A DNA stretch of 64,000 bases from UBA2883 sp964017965 (GCA_964017965.1 CAXHNV010000002.1:268960-332959); one strand, 5' to 3'. Shown: positions 17,455 to 26,410, counted from the stretch's first letter. The notes: generated by a model from the letters alone, not told the origin. Program-made: numbers and translations.

Positions 17455-17995
17455 TATAAATCTCTATCGTACTGATACATATTTTAAGGTTTCTATCTGT
17501 AAGGCTGTTGATAGTTATCTTATAGCATTCTAAAAGCGCTTTATCCAGTCCGTTTTCTAAGAATAATTGAGGTCTGATTCTATCAATCATACATTGAGGT
17601 CGGGTTTGGGGCTCAATCTTGTCCGCGATAAAGATAATTTTTTCAAAATCGCTCATATCAAGTTTACCAATAGTGTGCCACCTTATAGAAGAAAGAATCT
17701 CTTCATCTTTAATCCCGAACTCAGTTTCGGCAACATAAGCTCCTACAGGTGCGTGGTATGTTTTAGGGTTAATCATCTCACATTCATCTATTTTAAGGTG
17801 AGAATGAATTATGTCTAAAAGCTTTTCGTTTGAGAACCCCTTGGCACAATCATGTAAAAGTCCTGCAAGGTAGGCTTTTTCACTATCCAGTCCAAACATT
17901 TCCGCAAGTTCTTTTGCCGTTTTTGCAACTGCCATAGTATGTATATATCTTTCTTCGGAAAGGTTCTCTTTTAGCCAATTACATATATAATTCAT
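17426..17995 (-). CDS. yqeK: HD-domain nucleotide hydrolase YqeK
   Basis: Family of symmetrical diadenosine tetraphosphatases found next to nadD in many bacteria. The HD metal site is visible: His19 in ERYIHTMAVAKTA, His48-Asp49 in GLLHDCAKGF, and the later IRWHTIGKLDMSDFEKIIFIADKIEP segment (split here at about residues 104-130) with further metal ligands. 189 residues. Its start overlaps nadD by 17 bases and its end overlaps panE by 29, a tightly coupled arrangement. Confidence 0.92.
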   Translation of the reverse strand: MNYICNWLKENLSEERYIHTMAVAKTAKELAEMFGLDSEKAYLAGLLHDCAKGFSNEKLLDIIHSHLKIDECEMINPKTYHAPVGAYVAETEFGIKDEEILSSIRWHTIGKLDMSDFEKIIFIADKIEPQTRPQCMIDRIRPQLFLENGLDKALLECYKITINSLTDRNLKICISTIEIYNELLSKQDK

Positions 17996-18566
17996 GCTCT
18001 TTTATATACTCCATTACCTGCGGAATTTCTAAGTTTTTGATTGATTCACCGTGTTTAAGATTATCTCTTATTTTAGTAGATGATACGTCTCTATACTTCA
18101 TTGGCGCAAACTCAAAATCGTAACCTTTTTGCTTCAAATAATCGAAATTAGACTTATTAAAAGAGTTTGTTCTCGGAAATATTATGAAATGAACAAGGTC
18201 TTTTAATTTTTCAGCATTATACCAGCTTTCAATCTTTTCAAACGCGTCTGTTCCTATAATAAAATTGATTCTTTCTTCAATATTCAAGTCTTTTTTTAAT
18301 TTAACAACGGTATTATACGTATAAGAATTGCCGTTTGTTCTGTATTCGATATCGCTAATATTTAGAAATGGAATATCTTTTATAGCGAGTTTAACCATAT
18401 TAAAACGGTGATTTGCAAGCGTTTTATCAAGCTTTTTATGGGGCGGAATATATGCCGGGATGAAAATTACTTTATCAAATTTGTAATATTCTTGTGCAAA
18501 TTTCGCGATTTCTAAATGTATTTTATGAATTGGATTGAATGTCCCTTGATATAAACATATTGTCAT
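17979..18566 (-). CDS. nadD: Nicotinate-nucleotide adenylyltransferase
   Basis: Joins ATP and nicotinate mononucleotide to make deamido-NAD. Nucleotidyltransferase motifs: the N-terminal YQGTFNPIHKIHLEIA (the HxGH-type site appears as H-K-I-H) and the C-terminal DVSSTKIRDNL (the ISSTxxR motif). FIIGTDAFEKIESW is the typical middle segment. 195 residues, as usual. First gene of the minus-strand operon; 152 bases of divergent control region separate it from the LysM gene. Confidence 0.95.
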   Translation of the reverse strand: MTICLYQGTFNPIHKIHLEIAKFAQEYYKFDKVIFIPAYIPPHKKLDKTLANHRFNMVKLAIKDIPFLNISDIEYRTNGNSYTYNTVVKLKKDLNIEERINFIIGTDAFEKIESWYNAEKLKDLVHFIIFPRTNSFNKSNFDYLKQKGYDFEFAPMKYRDVSSTKIRDNLKHGESIKNLEIPQVMEYIKEHELYM

Positions 18567-18648
18567 AAAGTACCACCTAAAAAAATTTTAGCACGAAAAG
18601 AAATAAATCAAAGGGTCTAGTCTATATGATTGAAATTTTATGTTTTTA

Positions 18649-18677
18649 TTGAAAAAAATATCTTCTTATGCTATTGT
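18649..18677 (+). promoter_or_regulatory. Sigma70-type promoter for the LysM gene
   Basis: TTGAAA, 17-base spacer, TATTGT; about 41 bases before the start codon. By eye. Confidence 0.45.
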
Positions 18678-18718
18678 AATCGAAGTTAGTGTGTACTATT
18701 ATTATAATGGGTGAGGTT

Positions 18719-19273
18719 ATGAAAAGTTCAACATTAAGAAGATCTAATATAACAAGAGAAAAGATTGCTATGCTAAGTGCATTATCTGATTATAATGCAT
18801 CTAAAGGACGCAGCAATGTTAATATAACAGACAAACAAGCTGAACTTGATTTGTTATGGCAAAACTTTAAGGTTGCAGCTACTCCTGAAAATTCACCTAA
18901 ATCATACTATGTATTCGGTTTTATTTCAGGTGTAATTGTAGCTGTTATTGCTATGACATTATTCAATTTTGTATTCGGTTCAATGACTTTGAGTGATATG
19001 AATGTCCGTTCTTCAAACAAACCAATGGAGAATGTTAAATTCACATTCGTTCCTGCTGACAAACAGCCTGTGCAAGAAGTTGAACCTGTTTCACAGGATA
19101 AAGAATATGTTGTTCAATCAGGTGACAGCTTAGAAGATATTTCTATGAGGTTTTACGGAAGTTTTGATAATGCTAAATTGAAATCTATTCAAGAAAAGAA
19201 CAACTTACCGGATTTGAATTCTATCAAAATAGGTCAAAAACTTATTATTCCTATGCCTCAAAATAAGCAATAA
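18719..19273 (+). CDS. LysM-domain single-pass membrane protein
   Basis: Likely a cell-wall-binding protein anchored in the inner membrane. A cytosolic N-terminal ~50 residues is followed by one hydrophobic helix (VFGFISGVIVAVIAMTLFNF, about residues 55-75), a polar linker, and a C-terminal LysM domain starting at YVVQSGDSLEDISMRFYG and ending in KIGQKLIIP. The longest frame starts ten codons earlier; GGGTGAGG before this ATG supports the shorter start. 184 residues. glyA follows after 23 bases on the same strand. Confidence 0.85.
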   Translation: MKSSTLRRSNITREKIAMLSALSDYNASKGRSNVNITDKQAELDLLWQNFKVAATPENSPKSYYVFGFISGVIVAVIAMTLFNFVFGSMTLSDMNVRSSNKPMENVKFTFVPADKQPVQEVEPVSQDKEYVVQSGDSLEDISMRFYGSFDNAKLKSIQEKNNLPDLNSIKIGQKLIIPMPQNKQ

Positions 19274-19296
19274 TCAAATAATTTTGGGGAGAGTGT

Positions 19297-20535
19297 ATGA
19301 ATTTAGAAAACGTTAAAAAAGTTGATAATGAGCTTTATAGCTATATTGTAGATGAATTTGAAAGACAACAATCAAATATTGAGCTAATCGCAAGTGAAAA
19401 CTTTACATCTTTGGCTGTAATGGAAGCTTGCGGTTCTGTTTTAACAAACAAATATGCGGAAGGCAAACCTTATAAAAGGTTTTATAACGGTTGTGAAAAC
19501 ATCGATAAGATAGAAGAATTGGCACAAAAACGTGCTCAAAAGCTGTTTGGAATGGACCATGCCAATGTTCAGCCGCACAGTGGTGCTCAAGCTAATATGG
19601 CGGTATTTATGGCAGTTCTTAAACCGGGTGATAAGGTTCTCGGCATGGACTTATCAAACGGTGGTCACCTTAGCCACGGTTCACCGGTGAACTTCTCAGG
19701 ATTGTATTTCGATGTTAAAGGCTATGGTGTTGATGAGAACGGTAATATTGACTACGATGACGTTTTAAGACAAGCTAAAGAACATCAGCCTAAACTTATT
19801 ATTTGCGGTGCAAGTAATTATTCAAAGGTTATTGATTTTAAACGTTTCAGAGAGATTGCTGATGAAGTGGGTGCATATTTATTAGCTGATATTGCACATA
19901 TTGCAGGTCTTGTTGCTGCAGGTATTCATCCGTCACCGGCAGGTTATGCACACTTTGTAACAACTACTACTCATAAGACTCTCAGAGGTCCAAGAGGCGG
20001 TATTACAATGTGTGATGAAGAGTTTGCTCAAATTATTGATAAGGCAGTCTTCCCGGGTATGCAGGGCGGTCCTTTGGAACATATTATTGCAGGTAAAGCG
20101 GTTGCTTTATTGGAAGCCTCTACTGATGAGTTTAAAGACTATGCGAAACGTATTGTTAAAAACTCAAAAGCGTTGGCATCAGGATTGATTAAAAACGGTT
20201 TAGATATCGTAGGCGGTATGACAGAAAACCATTTGATGACATTAGACCTTACTAAAACCGGAAAAACCGGTAAAGATATGGCTAATGTTTTAGAATTAGT
20301 TGGTATAACAGCTAACAAAAACACTGTTCCTAATGATCCGCAAAGTCCATTTGTTACAAGCGGTATTCGTCTTGGAACGGCAGCAGTTACAACACGCGGG
20401 TTTGATGAAGATGCTATGGCTGAAATCGCAGATATTATTGCGAAAGCTATTGCAAATTCAGACAATAAAGCTGTTTTAGATGAATTAAAATTAAAATCTA
20501 AAGCTTTATGTGATAAGTTCCCGTTATATAAATAA
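19297..20535 (+). CDS. glyA: Serine hydroxymethyltransferase
   Basis: PLP enzyme interconverting serine and glycine with transfer of a one-carbon unit to tetrahydrofolate. Conserved segments include IELIASENFTS, the NKYAEGKPYKRFYNGC substrate loop, HSGAQANMAVF, and the PLP-binding TTTTHKTLRGPRGG with Lys227. 412 residues, normal length, with a GGGGAGAG ribosome site. folD elsewhere in the window serves the same one-carbon pathway. Confidence 0.97.
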   Translation: MNLENVKKVDNELYSYIVDEFERQQSNIELIASENFTSLAVMEACGSVLTNKYAEGKPYKRFYNGCENIDKIEELAQKRAQKLFGMDHANVQPHSGAQANMAVFMAVLKPGDKVLGMDLSNGGHLSHGSPVNFSGLYFDVKGYGVDENGNIDYDDVLRQAKEHQPKLIICGASNYSKVIDFKRFREIADEVGAYLLADIAHIAGLVAAGIHPSPAGYAHFVTTTTHKTLRGPRGGITMCDEEFAQIIDKAVFPGMQGGPLEHIIAGKAVALLEASTDEFKDYAKRIVKNSKALASGLIKNGLDIVGGMTENHLMTLDLTKTGKTGKDMANVLELVGITANKNTVPNDPQSPFVTSGIRLGTAAVTTRGFDEDAMAEIADIIAKAIANSDNKAVLDELKLKSKALCDKFPLYK

Positions 20536-20553
20536 AATAGTGAGGATAGAACA

Positions 20554-21615
20554 ATTTTAATTAAGTTACCTGAATCAAATATAATCGGAGCAATAATTTC
20601 ATACATATTAGGTGTGTTTATAGTACCTTTTGTTATTGCGTTTTCAAAAAAAGAAGGTTTAGTTGACCTTCCTAACGAAAGAAAAATCCACAAGATTCCT
20701 GTTTCGAGAATTGGCGGGGTGGCTATATGGTCAAGTACGGTCTTAACATTCTTATTTTTGGTCTTGTTAAGCTATTATCCTTATGGAAGCCTTGTTTCAG
20801 GAATTCTTCTCGGTGGTTCATTGATGTTCTTGCTGGGTCTGGTTGATGATATTTATAACCTTGACGCTAAATTTAAGCTTCTTATTCAGATTTTGATTGT
20901 TACACTTGTATACTGCTTAGGGGTTAAATTTGATGCGATATTTAATCCGCTAAACCCTACTGGAAGTGTTATTCAACTTGCGCCATGGGTTTCTTATCCT
21001 TTGACATTGTTATGGATTGTAGGCATAAGTAATGCAGTAAACTTCATTGACGGTGTAGACGGGCTTGCAGGTTCTGTTATTACAGTTAACGCTGTTGCAC
21101 TTGCTATAATTTCGCTTGCAATGACTCCTCCTAACGCTATCAGTGCTTTGATTGCCTGTATTTTAATGGGTTCTATGCTTGCGTTTTTAACGTTTAACTT
21201 TAACCCTGCAAAGATATTTATGGGTGATTCCGGAGCGTTATTCTCAGGGTTTATGCTCGCATCGTTATCTATTACGGGTGTTATGAAAAGCTCTACTCTG
21301 GCTATTATATTACCGTTTATCGTACTTGCGGTACCTATTATGGATATTACCTTCTCAAGTTTGAGACGTATTTTAAAGGGTAAGTCACCGTTTGTTGCGG
21401 ATGCGGAACATATCCACCACAAGTTGTTAAAAGCAGGGTTTTCACAAAAATTTACAGTGGCTATAATGACCTTTATTGCTGTACTTGCAGGGGGTATTGC
21501 GACTCTGTTTGTTAATGTTTTAACCATTAAACACTATGTTTGTTATATACTTATTGTTATAGTTTTAATGTTAGTACTTAGTTTGTTTGATATTTTTACC
21601 AAAAATAACAAATAA
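20554..21615 (+). CDS. Undecaprenyl-phosphate sugar-1-phosphate transferase (WecA/TagO/MraY superfamily)
   Basis: Polytopic membrane enzyme that starts lipid-linked glycan synthesis by moving a sugar-phosphate from UDP-sugar to undecaprenyl phosphate. Motifs: LVDLPNERKIHKIPVSRIGG, the Asp pair in LVDDIYNLDAKFKL, NAVNFIDGVDGLAG, FMGDSGALFSGF and the HIHHKLLKAGFS loop. These fit WecA/TagO rather than MraY. The only ATG/GTG/TTG in frame (GTG at 20614) is inside the first helix. A TGAGGA ribosome site seven bases before an ATT at 20554 suggests a rare ATT start, giving 353 residues and a complete first helix. A sequencing error is the alternative. Confidence 0.85.
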   Translation: MLIKLPESNIIGAIISYILGVFIVPFVIAFSKKEGLVDLPNERKIHKIPVSRIGGVAIWSSTVLTFLFLVLLSYYPYGSLVSGILLGGSLMFLLGLVDDIYNLDAKFKLLIQILIVTLVYCLGVKFDAIFNPLNPTGSVIQLAPWVSYPLTLLWIVGISNAVNFIDGVDGLAGSVITVNAVALAIISLAMTPPNAISALIACILMGSMLAFLTFNFNPAKIFMGDSGALFSGFMLASLSITGVMKSSTLAIILPFIVLAVPIMDITFSSLRRILKGKSPFVADAEHIHHKLLKAGFSQKFTVAIMTFIAVLAGGIATLFVNVLTIKHYVCYILIVIVLMLVLSLFDIFTKNNK

Positions 21616-21631
21616 ATAACTAAGGGGGAAT

Positions 21632-22105
21632 ATGGATAAAACATTGAATATATTTGAAAACACTATCACACGTAATAAAGTTGATTATTGTCCTGACGAT
21701 TTAAGAGAGGACTTAGATACATCAGCATTACTTGCAAAAGCTTCTGTACCTTATTCTCACAGAAGAATCGCTGAAAAGTATGTTTTGATGAAGTCTATTT
21801 GTACGTTTCAAGTAGTTCAACCTAGAATTACGAATGTTGAAGCTAATATGTTGGCTAAATATTCTTTCAGAACACTTGAAAATACTACTATTTCTCAAGT
21901 TAATAAAGAAATTTCTCAGTTGAAGAGCTGGGCAGTATCAATGAATGACGAATTGAGAGCCGATTCTGAGACCTTGTTAAAGATAAGGGTTAAAGAACTT
22001 AAGTTTATGCTCTCAAATAATTACACTAAAAAGACTAATGAGATGTACAAAGGCTATGAAGCCTTAGAGACATACTTAACTAATATTCCAAAAAAAAGGA
22101 GTTAA
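21632..22105 (+). CDS. Orphan soluble protein (157 aa)
   Basis: Not recognised. A charged, mainly helical protein without signal peptide or membrane segments; the C-terminal half has Lys/Glu-rich heptad-like spacing. AAGGGGG lies just before the ATG. It follows the WecA-like gene by 16 bases and ends at a strong terminator, so it closes that operon. No motif suggests a role. Confidence 0.7.
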   Translation: MDKTLNIFENTITRNKVDYCPDDLREDLDTSALLAKASVPYSHRRIAEKYVLMKSICTFQVVQPRITNVEANMLAKYSFRTLENTTISQVNKEISQLKSWAVSMNDELRADSETLLKIRVKELKFMLSNNYTKKTNEMYKGYEALETYLTNIPKKRS

Positions 22106-22126
22106 TTTAATTAACTCCTTTTTTTA
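22098..22126. terminator. Bidirectional terminator
   Basis: Stem GGAGTTAA / TTAACTCC with a 5-base loop, flanked by seven A and seven T; it serves the plus-strand operon and the convergent transporter gene. Confidence 0.85.
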
Positions 22127-22131
22127 TTACT

Positions 22132-23460
22132 TTATTTGTTTTCTTTCAATCCGTATGTTATTGCGGACGCTATCAACAAGCATAATGCACCAATATAGAA
22201 TGAGTATTCATAATGGTGATTTAGTCCGCCGTCTATAACAGAAATGTTAATAATCCAACCGACAAGGGTACATACAAATACTTGCGGACCTGCAATAAAG
22301 ATATTAAATATACCCATAACAGAACCTTCTGTACCCGGTTTTATGTACTTGCTGAGCATTGCAAACGGTAAAGCGCAAACACTTGCCCAGCCGATACCTG
22401 ATAATGCCATAAAGCAAAGTACGGCTGTAGGATTGTGTCTGAATAATGCTAAACCTAAATAAGCGATTGCCATTGAAACCATTGATATGATATGGACTTT
22501 TTTGTTGCCGTATTTATTTGCAAGTGTCCCGATTGGAATAGCGATAAGGAAACAAACGAGGTTAAATATAGCTAAACCTATCATTGCAAAGTTTTCAGCG
22601 TTAGGGTTTGAAACTCCGTCAGGAACGTTGTATACGGTATGAATAGCAAATGCTGAGAAATAAATCAATAAGCACATCATACCAATCCAGGTAAAGAACT
22701 GCATTGTACAGATTCTTGCAACTTCAGGTGAAAGCAAGAAGAAGTCTTTTAGTTTTTCACCAAATGATTGTTGTTCTTCGTTTGATTCTGTATTGTTATT
22801 AAGCGAACTTTTTTCTTTTATTGTCATACAAGTCCAAATCATTGCAAGAACAAAAGCGATACCGGCCATAGCAAACTGTGCATCACGCGGCATTTGGTAG
22901 TTGAAGAACTGTTTAAGCATAGGAGCAATTAACATTGCAACAACAGAGCCAAGTCCGATAGCTAAACTTATATAAGAGTTTGCCTGAGCGTGTTGTTCAC
23001 GAGGTACAACATCCGGAATCAATGAGCGGTAAGGACCTTGTGCGATATTGATACAAGCATCAATAATCCAAATCATAATAGCTGCAACTAAAACGCCGCT
23101 CCAAGCCGGGAAGTTGATATGTAATAAATTGCTTATAAAACCTGAAATATTAGCTGAATGCGGGAATGCCCACAAAGCAATAGCAGTAATTATTGCACCT
23201 GCAAGCAGATAAGGTCTGCGACGTCCGAATCGTGATTTCGTATTATCACTAATAACACCAATCATTGGCTGAACAATCATTCCTGAAAACGGACCTGCGA
23301 GCCATATTAAGCTATAAATAAGCGGTGTTGCTCCTAAACCTGATAAAACAGGTTCTGATAGGGCAATTCTCATTTGCCAGGCAAATTGTAACCCTAAAAA
23401 CCCTAATGCAAAGTTTAGAAAATTCAAGGTTGTAAATCGTTTTAAAGTGTTCTCTTCCAT
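22132..23460 (-). CDS. MFS sugar transporter (GPH/sucrose-maltose symporter-like)
   Basis: Twelve-helix permease of 442 residues. The N-terminal stretch LGLQFAWQMRIALSEPVLSG and the loop ISDNTKSRFGRRRPYLL between TM2 and TM3 match the glycoside-cation and sucrose/H+ symporter branch of the major facilitator superfamily. It probably imports a disaccharide or maltodextrin. It lies 19 bases after glgC on the same strand, and a secreted amylase is encoded 4 kb away, which supports an alpha-glucan substrate, but this is inference. Confidence 0.85.
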   Translation of the reverse strand: MEENTLKRFTTLNFLNFALGFLGLQFAWQMRIALSEPVLSGLGATPLIYSLIWLAGPFSGMIVQPMIGVISDNTKSRFGRRRPYLLAGAIITAIALWAFPHSANISGFISNLLHINFPAWSGVLVAAIMIWIIDACINIAQGPYRSLIPDVVPREQHAQANSYISLAIGLGSVVAMLIAPMLKQFFNYQMPRDAQFAMAGIAFVLAMIWTCMTIKEKSSLNNNTESNEEQQSFGEKLKDFFLLSPEVARICTMQFFTWIGMMCLLIYFSAFAIHTVYNVPDGVSNPNAENFAMIGLAIFNLVCFLIAIPIGTLANKYGNKKVHIISMVSMAIAYLGLALFRHNPTAVLCFMALSGIGWASVCALPFAMLSKYIKPGTEGSVMGIFNIFIAGPQVFVCTLVGWIINISVIDGGLNHHYEYSFYIGALCLLIASAITYGLKENK

Positions 23461-23479
23461 AGTTCCTATATATTCTCCA

Positions 23480-24718
23480 TTAACTCAATATTGCACCTTT
23501 AGGAACTACTGTGATGCCGTTTTCGGACACATAGAACCCTCTTGCAATATCCTCTTCTCTATTAAACCCAATCTTCATATAAGGCGGTATATCGACGTAT
23601 TTGTCAATAATAGCCCTTCTTATTTCAGCGTGTCTACCGATGTTTACTTTTTCCATAAGAATTGATTCACTTACCTGTGAATAACTGTTAATTCTTGCTT
23701 CAGGAGAAAGAATACATCTTGAAAGCGCACCACCGGATACGATACAGCCTTCTGATATCATAGAATCTGTTGCCATACCAACCCTATCGTTATCTCTCCA
23801 TACAAATTTTGCAGGAGGACAGTTACGGTTGAATGTTCTTAACGGCCATTCCTTTGAATATAAGTTAAGTTCCGGTTCTGTATCTAACAAATCCATATTA
23901 GCTTGCCAGTAAGCGTCAATGTTTCCTACGTCACGCCAATAACCTTGTTCACGTTTTGTTATACCCGGGAATGTGTTATCGTTAAAGTTATATACCATAA
24001 CTTTTTTCCCTTGATTAAGCAGCATTGGTATAACATTTTTACCGAAATCGTGGTTAGAATCTTCTATAACAGCGTCCTGTTCAACAGCGTCAAGAAGCAC
24101 ATCTTTATCAAATATATAGTTACCCATAGATGCAAGACACATATTAGGATTACCGGGTATGTGCTGAGGTCTGAATTGAGGTTTTTCTATAAAGCTTGTA
24201 AGCTGCCAGTTCTCATCAACTTCCATAATCCCGAATTCTGATGCTTCTTCAATCGGTATCGGAATTGCTGAAATAGTTAATGCCGCTCTGTTTCTTTTGT
24301 GGAATGTTCTCATTTGAGAAACATCCATTTTATAAATGTGGTCTCCGCCAAATACACAAACAAATTTAGGGTCTTCATCGATTATGTGAAGTTTATTTTG
24401 ATAAATAGCGTCAGCAGTACCTTGATACCATGCATTCCCTGTTCTCATCTGTGCGGGAACTAAATCTACATACTGGTCAAGGAACGGTGAGAGTGTCCAA
24501 CCTCTTGAAATATGCTGGTTTAGCGAGTCTGATTTGTATTGAGTAATAACCTTTATTTTATAGATTCCTGAATTGATAAAATTATTCAAAACAAAATCTA
24601 TAATTCTGTATCTGCCACCAAAAGGAACGGCCGGTTTTGCCCTATCTTTTGTTAATGGATAAAGACGTTTGCCTTCTCCGCCTGCTAATATCATCGCTAA
24701 AGTATCATTTGCTGACAT
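23480..24718 (-). CDS. glgC: Glucose-1-phosphate adenylyltransferase
   Basis: Makes ADP-glucose, the committed step of glycogen or starch synthesis. The N-terminal nucleotidyltransferase core has LAGGEGKRLYPLTKDRAKPA and the GTADAIYQN motif; FVCVFGGDHIYKMD, IEKP and YWRDVGNIDAYW follow, and a left-handed beta-helix of hexapeptide repeats closes the protein (about residues 290-400). 412 residues from the ATG preceded by AAAGAGGTG; the longest frame would add 12 codons. No glgA or glgB is in this window. Confidence 0.95.
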   Translation of the reverse strand: MSANDTLAMILAGGEGKRLYPLTKDRAKPAVPFGGRYRIIDFVLNNFINSGIYKIKVITQYKSDSLNQHISRGWTLSPFLDQYVDLVPAQMRTGNAWYQGTADAIYQNKLHIIDEDPKFVCVFGGDHIYKMDVSQMRTFHKRNRAALTISAIPIPIEEASEFGIMEVDENWQLTSFIEKPQFRPQHIPGNPNMCLASMGNYIFDKDVLLDAVEQDAVIEDSNHDFGKNVIPMLLNQGKKVMVYNFNDNTFPGITKREQGYWRDVGNIDAYWQANMDLLDTEPELNLYSKEWPLRTFNRNCPPAKFVWRDNDRVGMATDSMISEGCIVSGGALSRCILSPEARINSYSQVSESILMEKVNIGRHAEIRRAIIDKYVDIPPYMKIGFNREEDIARGFYVSENGITVVPKGAILS

Positions 24719-24782
24719 ATAGTACACCTCTTTCCCTATTTTATTATATAACATTTTAAAAAATTTTGCACGAAAAATTTTG

Positions 24783-24811
24783 TTGACAAATAATTAATGA
24801 CATGCTATTAT
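24783..24811 (+). promoter_or_regulatory. Strong sigma70-type promoter
   Basis: Consensus TTGACA, exactly 17 bases, then TATTAT. It points away from glgC into a region with no annotated gene and is followed 50 bases later by a terminator. Confidence 0.65.
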
Positions 24812-24817
24812 ATCTGT

Positions 24818-24871
24818 GGGGTAAATGTATGTTATATGTGTCTTGTACAAAGTACAAGACCTTATTTTTTT
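24818..24871 (+). ncRNA. Candidate small RNA or very short leader transcript
   Basis: Starting about seven bases after the promoter above, a transcript of ~54 nt would end in a perfect 9-bp hairpin (GTCTTGTAC / GTACAAGAC, loop AAA) followed by CTTATTTTTTT. A 17-codon frame (ATG at 24825, CTGTGGGG before it) could be read but runs through the hairpin, so a non-coding product is more likely. Unknown family. Confidence 0.45.
24852..24871 (+). terminator. Terminator of the candidate small RNA
   Basis: Right arm and T run of the 9-bp hairpin whose left arm begins at 24840. Confidence 0.65.
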
Positions 24872-24876
24872 GTATT

Positions 24877-24909
24877 AAAAAAGGTGACTATTTAGAAGTC
24901 ACCTTTTTT
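24877..24909. terminator. Terminator of the EF-hand-like gene
   Basis: Perfect 13-bp stem (AAAAAAGGTGACT / AGTCACCTTTTTT) with a 7-base loop; symmetrical A and T runs allow both directions. Confidence 0.8.
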
Positions 24910-24941
24910 CGTGGAATTTAATATTTAACTAATCGAGTATA

Positions 24942-26345
24942 TTATGCGTTTTGAGCGTTGATTCTGTCTTGGATAGCTTTAACAACTTTTGCTACGTTGT
25001 CTGAATCAGTTGCATCTTCACCAACTTTAACGCCGTTTACGTTACCGCCTGCAAGGTATTTGTCGCCGTTTACCATAACGATATCGTCAATGTTAACACC
25101 GTTTTCTTTAGCGTTTTCAATAACTGCTTTCAAGATAGGAGTTGTGTAGTTTTGGTAAGAATCTTTCTTCCAGAACAACCAAGTGTAATCGTATCTGTCA
25201 GCTAATTTTTCAACTAATTCAGGGTTTTCGTTAAGAACTTCCATAACGTTTTCAGAGTTTAACATAGAAGTTGCTGTTTTGATTAAATCTTCGTTATCGT
25301 TTTCGATACCGTCTTTGAAAGCTTTAACTGTATCTTTAGCTTGATTAGCTGCAGCTTTTTGTTTTTCAGCTCTTTGAGCAGGGTCAAAGATGTTAGCAAC
25401 TGTCTTTTGAAGTTCAGTAGTGTTTTCAACACCGTCAGCTTCGTTTGCTCTGATTTCTTCTAAAACAGTTCTGATATCGTAACCTTGTTCAGCAGCTGCT
25501 TGTTTGAATGCTGCAACTTCTTCAGCTGAATCGATATAACCGTTACCGTTACCACCGTTTGTTTTATCAGCGTCAATTCTTTTTGCTAACATTGTTAATA
25601 CAGCGTCTTTATCAGCATTATCACCTGTTGCAGTTGCTTGACCTTTTACGATTTCAGCTTTTAATGCAGTGATAACAGCTTTTACAGAATCTTCATCTAA
25701 AGCGTCAGAACCGAATTCAACGTTTTTGTCACCGTCTTTTACATCTCTGCCAACAACATATTTGCCTTCAGAGTTTTTGAATACGATATTAGAAACATCG
25801 ATTTTTCTTTCAGTTGCTGCTTCAACTAATGCGTCAATAATTTGAGTAGCTGCTTGTTCTCTAACTTTGTTTTCTGAATCAACGATTTTGTTAAGAGCTT
25901 CTTCGTCAGAAACAACGTCTAATACGTTTTCTTTTGTAACCATACCAGAGAAGTCTAATACTTCTTCGTTATCGTTGAACCAACCAAATGGGTTGTACCA
26001 GTGAGAACTATCTTTGCTTTTGATACCTTCAGCAATTGTTTTTGCTTGGTTTTCGCTTTCAGGTTGATTATTAAGAGCTGAGTTTGGAGTCATAGCTGCG
26101 ATGATAGCTTCTTCAACAGTTGCTGCTGTTGCGTTAGCTTTATCATAAGCTGCTTCTTGAGTTACTTTATTACTTTTGTAGGTATCTAAGATAGAATCTA
26201 CATCGATGTTTCTGTCAACAGTTTTGATTTTCTTTTTGAAAATAGACACTTCAGAACCGTCTACATAACCGTTACCGTTACCGCCGTTAGCTTTCTTGTC
26301 TACATAAACTGCAAATTGTTTTAGTTGATTAACATCAATTCCCAT
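24942..26345 (-). CDS. Internally duplicated protein with EF-hand-like calcium loops (467 aa)
   Basis: Orphan made of two homologous halves (about residues 8-231 and 250-466). Each half opens with an EF-hand-like loop, NGGNGNGYVDGSEV (20-33) and NGGNGNGYIDSAEE (263-276), with Asn at positions 3 and 5, Gly at 6, hydrophobic at 8, Asp at 9 and Glu at 12, but Gly in place of Asp at position 1. Each half ends in a globular part with matching segments (IVFKNSEGKYVVG; IVMVNGDKYLAGG). Acidic, Ala-rich, no signal peptide. A repeat element lies about 77 bases upstream. Calcium binding and location are unproven. Confidence 0.75.
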   Translation of the reverse strand: MGIDVNQLKQFAVYVDKKANGGNGNGYVDGSEVSIFKKKIKTVDRNIDVDSILDTYKSNKVTQEAAYDKANATAATVEEAIIAAMTPNSALNNQPESENQAKTIAEGIKSKDSSHWYNPFGWFNDNEEVLDFSGMVTKENVLDVVSDEEALNKIVDSENKVREQAATQIIDALVEAATERKIDVSNIVFKNSEGKYVVGRDVKDGDKNVEFGSDALDEDSVKAVITALKAEIVKGQATATGDNADKDAVLTMLAKRIDADKTNGGNGNGYIDSAEEVAAFKQAAAEQGYDIRTVLEEIRANEADGVENTTELQKTVANIFDPAQRAEKQKAAANQAKDTVKAFKDGIENDNEDLIKTATSMLNSENVMEVLNENPELVEKLADRYDYTWLFWKKDSYQNYTTPILKAVIENAKENGVNIDDIVMVNGDKYLAGGNVNGVKVGEDATDSDNVAKVVKAIQDRINAQNA

Positions 26346-26410
26346 CTTAAATATCCCCTTAATAATTCCCCGTACTTTATTAAAGTTATTTTTTCTCTAA
26401 GAATTGATTT

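Noticed and set aside
18701..18712. TATTATTATAAT just before the LysM gene as a -10 box
   Set aside because: It lies so close to the ribosome site and ATG that the transcript would have no room for the ribosome site; a better promoter (TTGAAA-17-TATTGT) lies further upstream.
20614..20616. GTG as the start of the WecA-like gene
   Set aside because: It would cut the first membrane helix in two and has no ribosome site; the ATT at 20554 has one.
24825..24878. 17-codon ORF within the candidate small RNA
   Set aside because: It runs through the terminator hairpin and its ribosome-like site is only three bases from the ATG; not listed as a gene.
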